Assembly (NCBI GenBank): GCA_034401795.1
Contig: CM067370.1
Coordinates: 63,079,254-63,143,253 of the forward strand
Length of the DNA: 64,000 nucleotides
From: Chaetoderma sp. LZ-2023a
Lineage: Eukaryota; Mollusca; Caudofoveata; Chaetodermatida; Chaetodermatidae
Reading direction: 5' to 3'
This document shows, one piece after another, positions 35,201 to 48,154 of this stretch. Position 1 is the first letter of the stretch; each line of letters begins with the position of its first letter. A program made the translations under genes and the position numbers. The notes beneath the pieces were generated by a model, which searched no databases, was not told the DNA's origin, and was given only the letters and a program-made list of their open reading frames with translations.

Positions 35201-38200
35201 GGCCAAGCCAGCCCCGCCATCTTGTGACGAGTGCCATAAGTTTGTGAGTGTCTTGTTCAAGGACCATGTCTGCTTTAGATGTACAAATTATAATCTTGGT
35301 AATAGGTGTAATATTTGTGCAGTGTGGTCGTCCGATATGATGGTCAAGTTCCTCTCCCAGAAGGAATTGGCATGGCCTGACACAGGCCCAGTAGGTCTGA
35401 AAGTAAATCATGGAGCGTCCGTTTCGGCCCCTGGGGGCGCTCCACATCTGCAACCAGAGGTTGTGGAGATGGCACCTTTGACGTGGTTTAGACCTGCTAT
35501 GCAAGGCTTCTTGCATAGCGTCCTTCACATGCTGGTGTTGTCCCTGCTTCCGAAAGTTGCAGGGCAGTCTTCCTGTGCTTGGTACGAACCCTGTCCGGAC
35601 TGGCCACAGGGAGCCGTCTCGTACGGCTCCCTGGCAGTCCTGTCGGGCTCCGGCCTGATGGTTTCTGTCTCTGTGGCCACCTCTGGGTGGTTCAGTAGCG
35701 GTGGCCGGTCCGTCAGACATGGAAGCCATCCGCCAGGACGGCTCCAGTGCTTCCTCATCTGGTGACGACTCTCCGGGGTCTGAAGACGAGGAGGCCGAGG
35801 AGGAGAGATTGCTGCGGCCTGAGATGCCGCGGGTGGAGAGCATGGAGGTTGATTCCGTCCTGGACGGAACCGTCCTCCATCTGTCTGGCTTGATGCAAGC
35901 CATGACAGCGGCTCCGCCTGTGGTTGAGGCCACTCCGGTACCGGGCACTGGTTATGTGATGGTTAGTTTGCCGCCAACCGAGACGGTGACCGGTGTGGCT
36001 TGCCAGGCATGGGGTGCCGTTGGCGCCCGTGCTTGTCCATGGTTTTTCAACCATTACGAGTCCGCACAGTTTTCCGTGCGGGCCTACTCCATGGACTGCT
36101 GTTTTCCATGGGGTGCCGGCGGAACTGTACGGTACCGGAGTTCCTGACTTATCGGCAATGGCTCCTAGCCGGGAGGCGGTTGCTGGTAGACCCGTGAGTA
36201 CAGACAAGTTATAAGCCATTCAAAAGGAAGTGTCAGGTTTGCTTCTGAAGGGAGCAATAAAACCAGCAAACCAGATTTCAATTCAAACATGTTCCTTGTT
36301 CCCAAGAGCACGGGGGGGGGGGGGGGGGGGGACATTGAATTGGTTTATCCATACGCCTCAAGGCGGTTTCAGATGGAAACTCTGAGGTCGGTAATGGCAG
36401 AATTGAGGAAGGGAATGTGGTGTGTATCGATCGATCTGAAAGATGCATATTTCCACATTCCAATGAACAGGAGTTGTCACAGGTTTTTGAGATTCGCATT
36501 TCAGAATCAGGTATGGGAGTTTGTAGTCCTCCCATTCAGCCTGTCGACAGCTCCACAGGTTTTCACCAGAGTGGTCCTTGCGGTGACAGCATTTCTCAGA
36601 AGAGAGAACATGGCGCTTCACACATACTTAGACGATTGGCTTATCAAGGCAGACATGCCAGCCAAGTTAGAGGTGGATACTGCTCTGACTCTCAAGTTAC
36701 TTTCAGATCTAGGCTGGATAGTCAACAAGGAGAAATCCAAATTGACACCCACTCAACGTTTCGTTTATTTGGGGGATGCGATTCGATTTCGAGGAGGGCA
36801 GGATTTACCCGTCAGAGCCCAGAGTGGTGTCTGTTAGCCATCCTCAGGAGTTTTCGATTGGGAAACCACATTCAGGCGAGGCGGTTTCTTCAGATGCTGG
36901 GCATAATGGTCTCCATGGAGCAGGTAATCCTGTACTCTGCTTTGATGCGAAGACCTATCCAGCTGTATCTGATGTCTCTGTGGAAACAGAACAGAACCCC
37001 TGTCAAAGCTGGTGCCAGTTTTGGAGCCGTTAATGTCGCATCTTGTGGAAAAAGCGTCAGAATCTCCTAGTAGGAGTTTCGCTGCACCTACCCCACCCCC
37101 AGCTATCCATGTACAGGGATGCATCGCTGGAGGGGTGGGCAGCCTGCCTGGGAGAACACCAGGTCTTGGGCGCATGGACTCTCTAGGAGAGCCAGCTGCA
37201 TATCAATCTGTTGGAAATGATGGCAGTGGAACTGGCATTGGAAAAGTTTCTTCCAAAAGTCAGGGGCAAGGCGATATTGATACGGTCGGACAATTCGACA
37301 GCAGTATCATACATAAATCGCGGGACCAAGTCACCCACACGATGTATGAAAGTATGGCACTTGATTCAATGGTGCAGGAATTACTCGGTTGTTTTGAAAG
37401 CAGCTCACATTCCTGGGCGATTGAACATTCTGGCGGATGCTTTGTCTCGCAGACAGGATTCTGCCAACAGAATGGTCTCTCAACCCTCCAGTTCTACACA
37501 GGATCTTCGAACATTGGGGCCAACCCAATGTGGACTTGTTCGCCACAAAGGAAAATGCTCAAATCATGACTTATTTCTCGCCGATTCCAGATCCAAATGC
37601 CATCGATACAGACGCTCTGGCGATAAGCTGGAGAGGGATGCACGCTTACGCGTATCCACCCACCATTCTTCTGCCGAAGATATTGGTGAAGATCAGAGAG
37701 CGGAACCGTGCCTGGTCCTGCTAATAGCGCCATTTTGGCCCAACAAGTCGTGGTTTACGGATCTTCTAGATCTGCTGGTGGACAATCCAGTGCGGTTACC
37801 CGAGATTCTGAACATAATCTCCCAGGCCAAGGGACGCTTCCTACACGAGCATTCCACGTCGAAATTCATCGCAGCTGCGAGGAGGAGGTCAACCTTAAAA
37901 TCATATAACAACAAGGTTAACAGATTTGCAGACTGGTGTGAAGGAAAGTGTATTAATACCTTTCAATCCACTGTTCAGCAAATAGCAGACTTTCTCGGTG
38001 AGCTGTTCTTTTCAGGACTAGCTCCTGTCACAATTGCTGGGTACAAGTCAGCTTTGGCATCAGTTATCCCTTGTCTAGCCAACAGGGATAGTCCAGAGGT
38101 GGCCGAGCTAAATGTGATGGTGAAGGGAATGAGCAATCTCCGACCGAGACAACCGGTAGTCATTCCAGCCTGGAGTCTATCTTTAGTGCTTAATGTACTA

Positions 38201-41200
38201 GCCAAGCACCCTTTCGAACCATTGCGTTCGGCTAGTCTAAAGCATTTGACTCTAAAGGCGGTTTTTCTATTGGCAGCTTCGTCAGCTAGAAGGCGCAGTG
38301 AGATCCATGCACTTTCAGTAGAGAGGGCCCGATTTATTGTCTCTGGAGAGGGTCTGCGTTTACTGCCAAGAGCAGAGTTTATGTCAAAGAATCAATCTGA
38401 AATATCCCGGCAAACCGATCATTATACCGAAACTAACTAGGTTTGATCGTGATGCCAGTGTCTGGTGCCAAGTCCGTGCTTTGACTAAGTACAAAAGACG
38501 GACAGACTCGTTACGGTCGAATGATAGACAGCTGTGGATCTGCCATAAGAAGCCATATGGCGCTGCATCCATAGATTCTATCTCTCGTTGGGTAGTCGAA
38601 TGTATTCAGACTACCCATGAGATTGCGACTGGGCACCAGGTGCAGTGCGCAAGGGCACACGATGTTAGAGGAATAGCCGCCTCGACCGCCCTTTACAATG
38701 GTGTTCCGTTAGAGGACATCATGGCTGTTGCACAATGGCACTGTGAGTCCTCTTTAACGGATTACTATATGTGGGATGTGTCAGACTCCGCCAATCCACT
38801 CGCTTTAGCTGTTTTGAAATAATAGTTAAAACGACCACACTGCAATTCTCCATTTTTGGCATTTGTAAGCAAGAATTAAGAAGCAGACATGGTCAGGCGA
38901 AAGGATGTCAACCAGATTGTGTTACTGATGGCCGGACGAGTGATTGGTTGATGCTCCACGTCTGGAATCTAAATATCATGAGGTAATTCAAGATTGAGAG
39001 TTTTTTGTATTATGTGTATATATCAAGTTCATTCATCTTATATATTCATGCTCATTCCCAGGCTGATATATGCAAAGAGCAGTTAACCCTCTTAGCATAT
39101 GTGTGTTTTCAGGCGAGATGCATGTTCGTGAGTTCTCTCCCTTCTCTTAGGAGAAAAAAGGTGTGTGTGCAGTGATGCGAATGTGATTCGGTTCTGTTAA
39201 CTTGATGGTCCTTTTAGGTCTCCATTTGTCAAGTTTAAGTCTAAGCTCTTTCTCCAAGGGGCAAAAGTAGCAATTGATGGCTTGCCCCTTCCCACCAGGA
39301 TACTGTCCAAATCTGGTGTATATCAGAAATAATAGAATGGTGAGTATTGATCGAAGGAGAATGAAGGAAATTTCAATTTCCCTTTTTCTGAGATCTAACA
39401 ATACTCACCATTCTATGACGGACCCTGCCTCCCAGCCCCACGGAGGCAAGCCATGGGTATCTCTTGTTTGGTGGCTATGCAAACAAGATGAGCTTCATGG
39501 CAAACGGGTACTCGGCTGTTGGAATAGCTTGTATCAGAAGTAATAGAATGGCGAGTATTGTTAGATCTCGGAGAAAGGGAAATTGAAATTTCCTTCATTT
39601 CACAGAAACTAACTATTCACTTTTGTCATTTCTCAAACGTGTTTGCGGTGGTGTGTTGATTTTCACTAAACTCTTGTTAATGTTTCAGTTGGCTTCCTCT
39701 TTTTTCCTTGTCCTGTTCTCATGTCCAATTTCCTGATAAGCTGAAAAACTAAATTATATTCAAGACAGCTATCAGTAATCCTGACATTGTCAATAAATTA
39801 AAGCGTGATAGTTTGCCAGGAACCCCAAAACTACACTGGATACAATTAGCTGAAGAATTAGCAACATCACTCCAGCGACTAGAACTCTTCCAAAATGTGG
39901 AATCAATCAATAATTGCCCATACCTGAAAAAAAACCAATAAAAAAAAAACTATCAAGCAAATTTACTTAGATGTGTATTACCATGTAAGATATTGGAATC
40001 GCGTCTAAAAGGCAAACTCGTTGAGCACATTCAATCTAATAACCTTCTTAGTGGCCATCAACACATATTTGTCCAAGGAAGAAGTTGTTTAACACACAAC
40101 TGGACAGCAACCATAGACAGAAATGGGTATGTTGATGCTAGGGACTTAGGCAAAAGGCATTTGATACCATCCCACACAAACTTAAGGCATATGGAGTAGG
40201 TGGTCATAGAGGGAGGGGGGGGGATGGACTCCAAAATTTCCATACAGCATACTGACTACTAGTATAATGAAGTATTCAGTCTACTGCAGAAATATCTAAA
40301 TACTCTTGACACATAGACATGGGCAGAGTTGTTAAAATTTAATGCAAGACAATAAAAATGTTTGTGAATGACACAAAACTTTGGAATATAATTAATGATA
40401 GATCAGACAGTCTAAAACGCCAAGAAGATCTAGACAATTTCAACATGTGGGCAGACACATGGTTGCTAAAATTCAATGCCAGTAAGTGTGAATGAATGCA
40501 TCCGAGATACACTAATTTGCAATTTGAATACACCATTCAAGAAAACAGCACTAAACATATGCTTGATCATACTAATGTGGAGAGGGACCTGGGAATCTGG
40601 ACAATTTAAAACCAAAAACGCAATGTCAAAAAACAGCAAACAAAGCCATTGCAAGCTTTTCTTATACTATATAAGACATATGTACGTCCACATTTGAAAT
40701 ACTGTGTACATGCTTGGTCACCATAATACACTAAAGATATCAACCATTTGGAACAAATACAAAAACAATCAGAATGTATGAAATTAGTTAAGGGTAGACA
40801 TAGTAAGAAATATGAAGATAGGTTAAAAGCACTAAATCTCCCAACCTTAAACAACGCAGAATTAGGGGTGACCTTATTGAAACATACCACTTATTTACTA
40901 TCAAAAAAGAACATCAGTCGTGGACATAGTCTAAAAGTTCACAAGCCAGGATTCTGTACACAACTATGACAAAACTTTTTCAGCTGCCATGTTGTGAACT
41001 TGTGGAACCAGCTGGCCAATTACGGAGTTTGTTTCAATACCCTTGAATGCCTTTAATAGCGCATTAAATAACTATTGGGAAGCCTGGACATTTAAATAGG
41101 CTTACGGCTTACCTACGTCCAGTACCTATAACTCTAACATATATACGGCCATATTTATACTTTATAAACAACAAACAAAGAAATTGGCCTATGAATATGG

Positions 41201-44200
41201 ATTAACAGTAACCTAAACCCATCACATAAGTGTCAAAGACCTACCATATGAAGAAAGACCCAGAGCACTGACACTTCCAAGTATGTAACTATGTGGATCT
41301 TCTTCTTTTCGATCGCTGGTATCACACTTGGAGAGCCGTTCTCAAGATGAAATCTGTGGTTTTCTGCAGTTCTTCCACAGGCCCATACAGCTTTTCAAGA
41401 AAAGAGGTTGACAAAGGCCAGATCTCTTCCCTCAGCTGCTGATACGTACTGCAACATTGAAGTATGTGCTCTGTGGTCTGTTCTACTTCTCCACAAGGAC
41501 ATGCAGGCGATGTCGTACGGTGGAACCGGCTGTACATGTGTTGGTTTAGTCTTATGTCCAGTTCTGAGACGAAAAATGCTCACTTGCTCTGGCCTCGAGA
41601 GATGATGGTAGGCATCTTCTGATTGAGGTGTTCTATAGAGTGACTTGATGAAAGTCTTCATCTCTGTATGGGTAACCATGTTTTCTGTCTGATTCTCTTC
41701 TGCACCCACCTTTGCCATCTTGTCTGCTTCTTCATTTCCTTGGACTCCACAGTGTGATGGGATCCACTGCAATGCTATCCGAAAGCATTTGATAGTTTGT
41801 AGTGCTTCTTCAAGTTGTGGCAGCTTACCTTTGGTGATAGCCTCAAGGACTGAGCGGGCATCAGATAAAAAGACAATCTGTGCAATAGGGTCTGCTGTTC
41901 TGCTGATGGTATTAGCTGCATGAACCAGTGCTTCGACTTCAGCTCTGTAGTTTGTGCAGTGTTTGCCTGTCGGTATTGCAGCTGACTCATGCTGTCCGTT
42001 TGGATACTGTATGTGCAGTCCGGCACCTCCGCTCCTAATTGCATCTTTGGCTGATCCATCTGTGTAGATCCTTATCCATGTCTCCTGAGGGTACATTTCT
42101 TCCAGCATGGCTAGGGTCAGGGCCTTCTTGCTCACATCACTGTGTTCATCTTTGGTTGTGAGATGAGGTACTGTGGTGCGAATAGCTATGCTCTCTAGTT
42201 TGATTTCCCAGGGTGGAGAATCAAGGGTGTGGTTTGGGTCTTCTATTTGTGCTGGCAACATTTGTTGGTGTTTCCTTTGAAGTGTTTTTGTCTCTTTCAC
42301 AAAACTTGATCCTTTAAGTCTTCCTGATGACAGCTGTGCTTGCCTGATCTTCATCGGGTGGTTGTTGAACGATTTGAACTTTGCAGCTTGGATCAGTGCT
42401 TTGCATTCCCTTCCTTTGCTAAGTGGGGGATGCCTGCTGTCTGCTCCATTTTGTCTATTTGTGTTGATCTCCTTCCACCAGGGATGATGCGCAGTGGCTG
42501 GTTTTGTACTCTGTCGAGGTTCTGTTAATGAGATTTAGCTGCTGTCATCCATGAGCTGGATCCATACTCAAGGTGTGGTCGTACGGCACCTAGGTAGATG
42601 GTCTTGAGGATCCTTTCATTGGCACCCCACTTTGTTCCTGCCAGCTTCCTCATGATGTTTAGCTTTCTTCTGGCCTTTGCCTCTGCATTCTGGATGTGCT
42701 CCTTCCATGTTAATCTTCTGTCATAGGTGACGCCCAGGTATGTCTGCTGGTCCTTGTACTCGAGTGGAGTACCGCCCAGTGTCAGATTGCCAACCTTGGT
42801 TTTGGTGGACAGTGAGAATAGCATGGCTGATGATTTTTCTTTGTTGATGGTAATACACCAGTGATTGGCCCAAGCTGTAATTCTGTCCATGGCGAGCTGC
42901 ATTCTGTACGTGGCAGTCGTTGTGTACTCCTCGGTGCACCAGAGTACGAGTTCATCTGCATAGAGGGCTGCTTGGATCCCATTGGGCAGCTCTGCTACAA
43001 TGTTATTAATGAAGAGTATGAACAGAGTTGGTGATAATACTCGGCCTTGTGGCACCCCTTGTCTCAGCAATACATTATGTCCAGATTGTCCATCCACCAG
43101 CACCCTAGCTCTGCGATTGTGTAGGTATGACTTGGTCCATCGGAACTATGTGGATAAAAGCTGCAAAGCCATGCTTGTTATGAAGTTGATCAAACCTATT
43201 TACAAACGAACATTTCAAATTTTATTCAAAAGTAAAATGTGGCCATATTTTGAATACTATGAGAAACCCTGGCCGCCTTGTGTAAGACATAAATCATCTA
43301 AAGCAGGTACCAAATTATTAATTGAGCTCACGTCAGGGTTACGAAAACTTACTTATGAGGAACACCCGTGCAAACCTGGATTTACTAGCTCTCCGACTAT
43401 CACACAACTCAGATTATTAAGTCCTTTAAAGGTGCATGTTCACACCAAAATGATTGAAAATAAAATTGTTAAAATTCTATACATTTACGGCCTTAAATTC
43501 TGTGCCCAGATGTAATGAAACGAAATAAATCTTAGCATATGATGATTTCATTACGTCTAAATTAATATAATTTTTTCAATTGTCAAATTGAATTAGAGGC
43601 ACGAGGCCCTAATTCAAATTCACAACCAAACCGTCGAAATTTATTTATATGGAATGAAATCATAAGTTAAGATTTATTTCGTTTTCATTACATTGAGAGA
43701 ATACCATTTAAGCCTCTAAAAGTATATAATTCCAACAATTTTATTTTAAAGAATTTTCGTGTGAATATACACCTTTAGGATTTATTTCGTTTCATTACAT
43801 TGAGGTATACCATTTAAGCCTCTAAAAGTATATAATTCCAACAATTTTATTTTTAAGAATTTTGGTGTGAATATACACCTTTAAGGGGTGTTATCATTGA
43901 TGCATACAAAACTGTCACCCGAAAGGAAAATATCAAAGCAGTCCAATTTTATTGTTATAGCAATTAGCCATTCTCAGGGCATTCTCGCCTACGCGGTCGT
44001 GAGTTTAAATAAATTAAAAGCCATTACATAACACTTAGTATGTTAAAACCATTCAGCTGGAGGGTAGTCAGTACGTGGAACAGCCAGACCCGAGTTTGGG
44101 TGGGTAGGTGTGTGGGGGTGGGGGTTTGTCGATTTGAGTGCAAAATTTGTAGCCAACAATTCACTAGACAAACACTGGAAACAAATTAAATAGACAGTCT

Positions 44201-47200
44201 ATCCTCATATTATATACATGGAGCCATAAATAGGCAAAAGCTTAACGCCATCCATTGATGTCACGAAACGTATTGAATCATATTGTGAATAGGGCATATG
44301 ATCAGTTATCAAATAGAAATACAAGAAGCACATGTAGCTCGAACTCCAAACTTATTTTAATTTGAGGCACGATTGCAGTAAGTCAAAAGTTCGGCAATTC
44401 GGCCTCCAACTGGCCCACACTACCACAAGTCGATCGTCACATCATAATTTTGTTTAATGGCGATCGAATTACATGTTGCAACTTAGAATGCCAAGAATGA
44501 ACGCTAAGCGTGTCCATTGTCACATTATGATCTTGTACCATTGATCATATCCGGATGACCATTTGCGTGGACTATTTATTAACCCATATGTACAGTGAAC
44601 CAAGTAGAGCTATCCAATCTGTCAGTCAAATATATGACGTCGCAATCACATGAATGACGTATAAAATATATATCAGTCAGTCAGTCAGTCAGAAACGCGT
44701 AATAGTCCGTCAAATGGTACGAATTGTGTCTTATTTAATAACCATTCCCAGCAAACATTGTAGGTTTTATTCGTTGACCCAACGTGTGGTTTCGGTGGCC
44801 CACCGTTGGCGTTACGTGAAAATTAGTCACGTTGGGCCAACGATCATACACTATGTATTTGCGTTGGCTGACTGATGGTAAGTTAGTTACGTTGGCCCAA
44901 CGGTGTTTTACGTGGGGCCAACGAATAAACATACCAACAAAGCTTGCAGGGTTGTGTTGAATATTTTGAAGCAAATTGTATTGGACGCTGTTGCTGCCAT
45001 ACGGCGGTGCATAGCTGAAGCTGGATTCATCCGTTACGGTGCCTGTTTAAGCCGAATGGACAGTTGATGAAAACTTGTCTGAACCGCGATGTTTCTTTCT
45101 CAATTTGACGTATTTACCGCTCACCCATTGCTTCTCTAATCATAGACCTAGCAACGCGTTGCTGGGAATATTCTAACATTTAACAGTATTTGATTACATA
45201 TTCAAGCTAAACCTAGATTCTCCATTAACCCTTAGTTAATTGCGTCTAGCGACCCGACCATCCAAGTAAAAATCTAACTTAACCACCCAGTTAAAAAAGG
45301 AACGAACTGTCCCTGGTACGAACTGTCCCGATGGCGGCAACGCTACGCGTGAGTTTTCGCTGTCGTGGTAACCTTATTAAAAGTATGCGTCATAACTGTG
45401 CCAAACATCACGCGTGTCTGCGTTGTGAAGCTTACCTAGATTATTAAACGGCTCTTCCATTCCTCCCCTCTGTTGAATGTGAAATTTCCACAAGTTCACA
45501 AATTAATTTATGAATAAATCAACAGGCCCCAGATGTATCGAGAAACTTGCCACCGGAAGATGACTGCGACTTATAGTAACTGTTGTTAGTTCCACTCCTC
45601 AACTTTGTTTGGCTAACTACAATTATAAAAATGGGTGGAGTTTAGCATACATAATGAGACGCGCTGATGTTCGCGCGCATAAGGGGACTCCACCCGCGCA
45701 CGCCATTAATAGATTACTCCTTGAGCACATGTTGAAATATGATTGGTTGGCTAAAAAATAAACACTCAAAGCCGGTAGGAGATAAACGTCCAAGATAAGA
45801 TGATCTTAATGCGCTACAATGTACATTTATTTATGAATAACGCTTTATTTGTCTTGGGATAAATACGTTCTACGCTCAATAGGATAATGTAACTTCCAGT
45901 GCTCTGTAAATAGTAAATAATATAGATTGCATATTTATATACATATAAATTTTTTTTTATTCATATACTCATATTCTGTCCGTCATGTACATATTTCACG
46001 TCACTTGATGTTTGGTTATATCTATATGTATGTAGATTCATGCCAATAAAATATTCTGATTCTGATTATCACATGTCCTGAAAGAACCGATGCATTTTTA
46101 AAGTTTTAGTAGACGTTCAAACAGCCTTGAGATTGGACCACGCCCGTCCTGACCCCTCTATTTGGTCCTCTTAGGCACTTTCTTATGTATATATCATCCA
46201 CCACTTGATTACCCACTACTTAGGTACCATGCGGTTTCTAAGAGGGGTATAAATTTGTTATTTCCATAGCGACAAGATGGTGATATGACATCACTGTCTA
46301 TGATATGATAACAGGAGAGTCCTATCCTTAGGGCATGGAGATTGAACTTTATTCAAACGAATCCGATCAGCCATCTTGGATTTTGGACGATTTTTAGAAA
46401 ACTCCCTTAAAATCTTATCTGAAAGCACTTGGGGAATCTATTCAAAACTCATGAAACATGATCTAGGGCAAGAGCTAAGACAAGTTTGTTCAAGAGAACT
46501 TAATTGGCCAAATGGTTAGGCGGCCATCTTGGATGACCTAGTTTCGTGAAAATGACATCCAGAACCGCTAAAGAGGTCGGGTAGAAATTTGAGAGATAGC
46601 ATTAGGGACTAAGGGGGAAAACATGGCCACCATAGACCAATCAAAATGTTGCATGTTTGGCTGCCATTTTGGATTTTTTTTTATTTGATGGCTTTTGATG
46701 CTGAGATTGGTTTTATATAGGAGTTTGGATATGCTGATTTGTCACTCAAAACTGTCGGATCTAGGCTTTGGTGGCCATCTTGGATCTTTTCCCTCCAAAA
46801 ACTCCCATGCTAAGCAATGGAAAATTAAAAATATTTTGAGAATCACTGGGCCGATTTCAAGCATATTTGACAGGACGTATCCTTAAGGCATAGCGATCTA
46901 AAGGAAGCTGATTGGCCAATTTGGCTGACAGCCAGCTTGGATTTTGTCTAATCTTTAGAAACTTCTAGAAAATCTCTGAAACCGGTTTGGGGATTGATTC
47001 AAAACTCAAAAGACTAGAACTTAACTAAGTTTGTTCAAGGCAGCTTGATTGGCCAAATGGTTTGGTGGCCATCTTGGATGTCCTAGTTTTCATGAAAACG
47101 ACGTCTCCAGAACCGCTAACAGATCGGGCCGAATTTTGGCAGGTATGCTTAGGTACTAAGAGCCATTCAAGTTTGCTCAAGGGAAGTTGTTAGGTAAAAG

Positions 47201-48101
47201 TGGCCACCGTGGACCAATCAAAATGTAGCGTGCTTGGCAGCCAGATTGTTTATTATTATTTGAGGGATTTTGAAGCAGAAATTGGTTTTATGTAGGTTTT
47301 TGGTTATTCTAATGTAAAATTTGCCATTTATGAAACTGATGGATAAAGTTTTTGTCAGCCATCTTGGATCCTTTGTAAAAACTCCCATACTAAAGCAATG
47401 GGAAATTTAAAATGTCTTCTCGAGAACCAATTGGCCGATTTCAAGTATATCTGGCAGGAAACATACTTAGGGCATAGGGATCCAAGTTTGCTAAAAGCAG
47501 AGTTGGCAGCAATTTCCCAGTGCACGAAATACTGGTAAATACCGCCCCGGGGAATACTCCAAAAAGCGGGAAATACTGGGAAATACTCTAATCCTCATCA
47601 GAAGTGGTAAATATTAAACTAAATATCTTAGTTATATTAATCAGACGGGGCTAATATAGAAGCGCATATCTAATACAGGTTGACATGTGAGATCAAATAT
47701 GCAATATAGGCACATCATCGCATATCTATTTATTGCACAATGTTGGTGGAATTTTTAGAAACCATTTTCAATAGAGACTGCAACAACAACTTCCAGTAAA
47801 ATAGTTTCAAAATATTAAGAGACTCATGTCATGATTGGTTTACCTAAACTGATAGATAGTGCATTAGCTTGCTGTACATATTGTGACATACAATACAAGT
47901 CCATTATACTGCCTTGAATTCTCATGGCCAGTTGCGCACGTATAGCTCAAACCCCACTCAACATGATTCCGGGATTAAGCGTAGCTCTGTTTTCACATCC
48001 GCTTGCACACAGGCTTAGCTTACATAAACCCTGCTCAGATTGCTGTAAAATTTGAACCTGCTATTGACCAGGTTCAGACCTAAGATCACTAGTAAATGGC
48101 A

Positions 48102-48154
<53 letters not shown>

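Larger units (their letters stand above)
34136..39599 (+). mobile_element. DIRS-type tyrosine-recombinase retrotransposon (5.5 kb, inactivated)
   Basis: The features are diagnostic of DIRS elements: inverted terminal repeats (34136-34302 and 39471-39599), an internal complementary region (about 39330-39415) that joins copies of the two outer ends back to back, gag-like cysteine-rich protein, DIRS RT, RNase H, a methyltransferase-like segment and a tyrosine recombinase instead of an integrase. No target duplication is expected. It lies in sense orientation in the MNT intron. Frameshifts and an in-frame TAG show it is inactive. Ends are placed from the ICR comparison and may be off by a few bases. 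Confidence 0.9.

Noticed and set aside
35196-35948. 250-codon minus ORF in the DIRS gag region
   Set aside because: Antisense shadow of the GC-rich gag frame; no motif.
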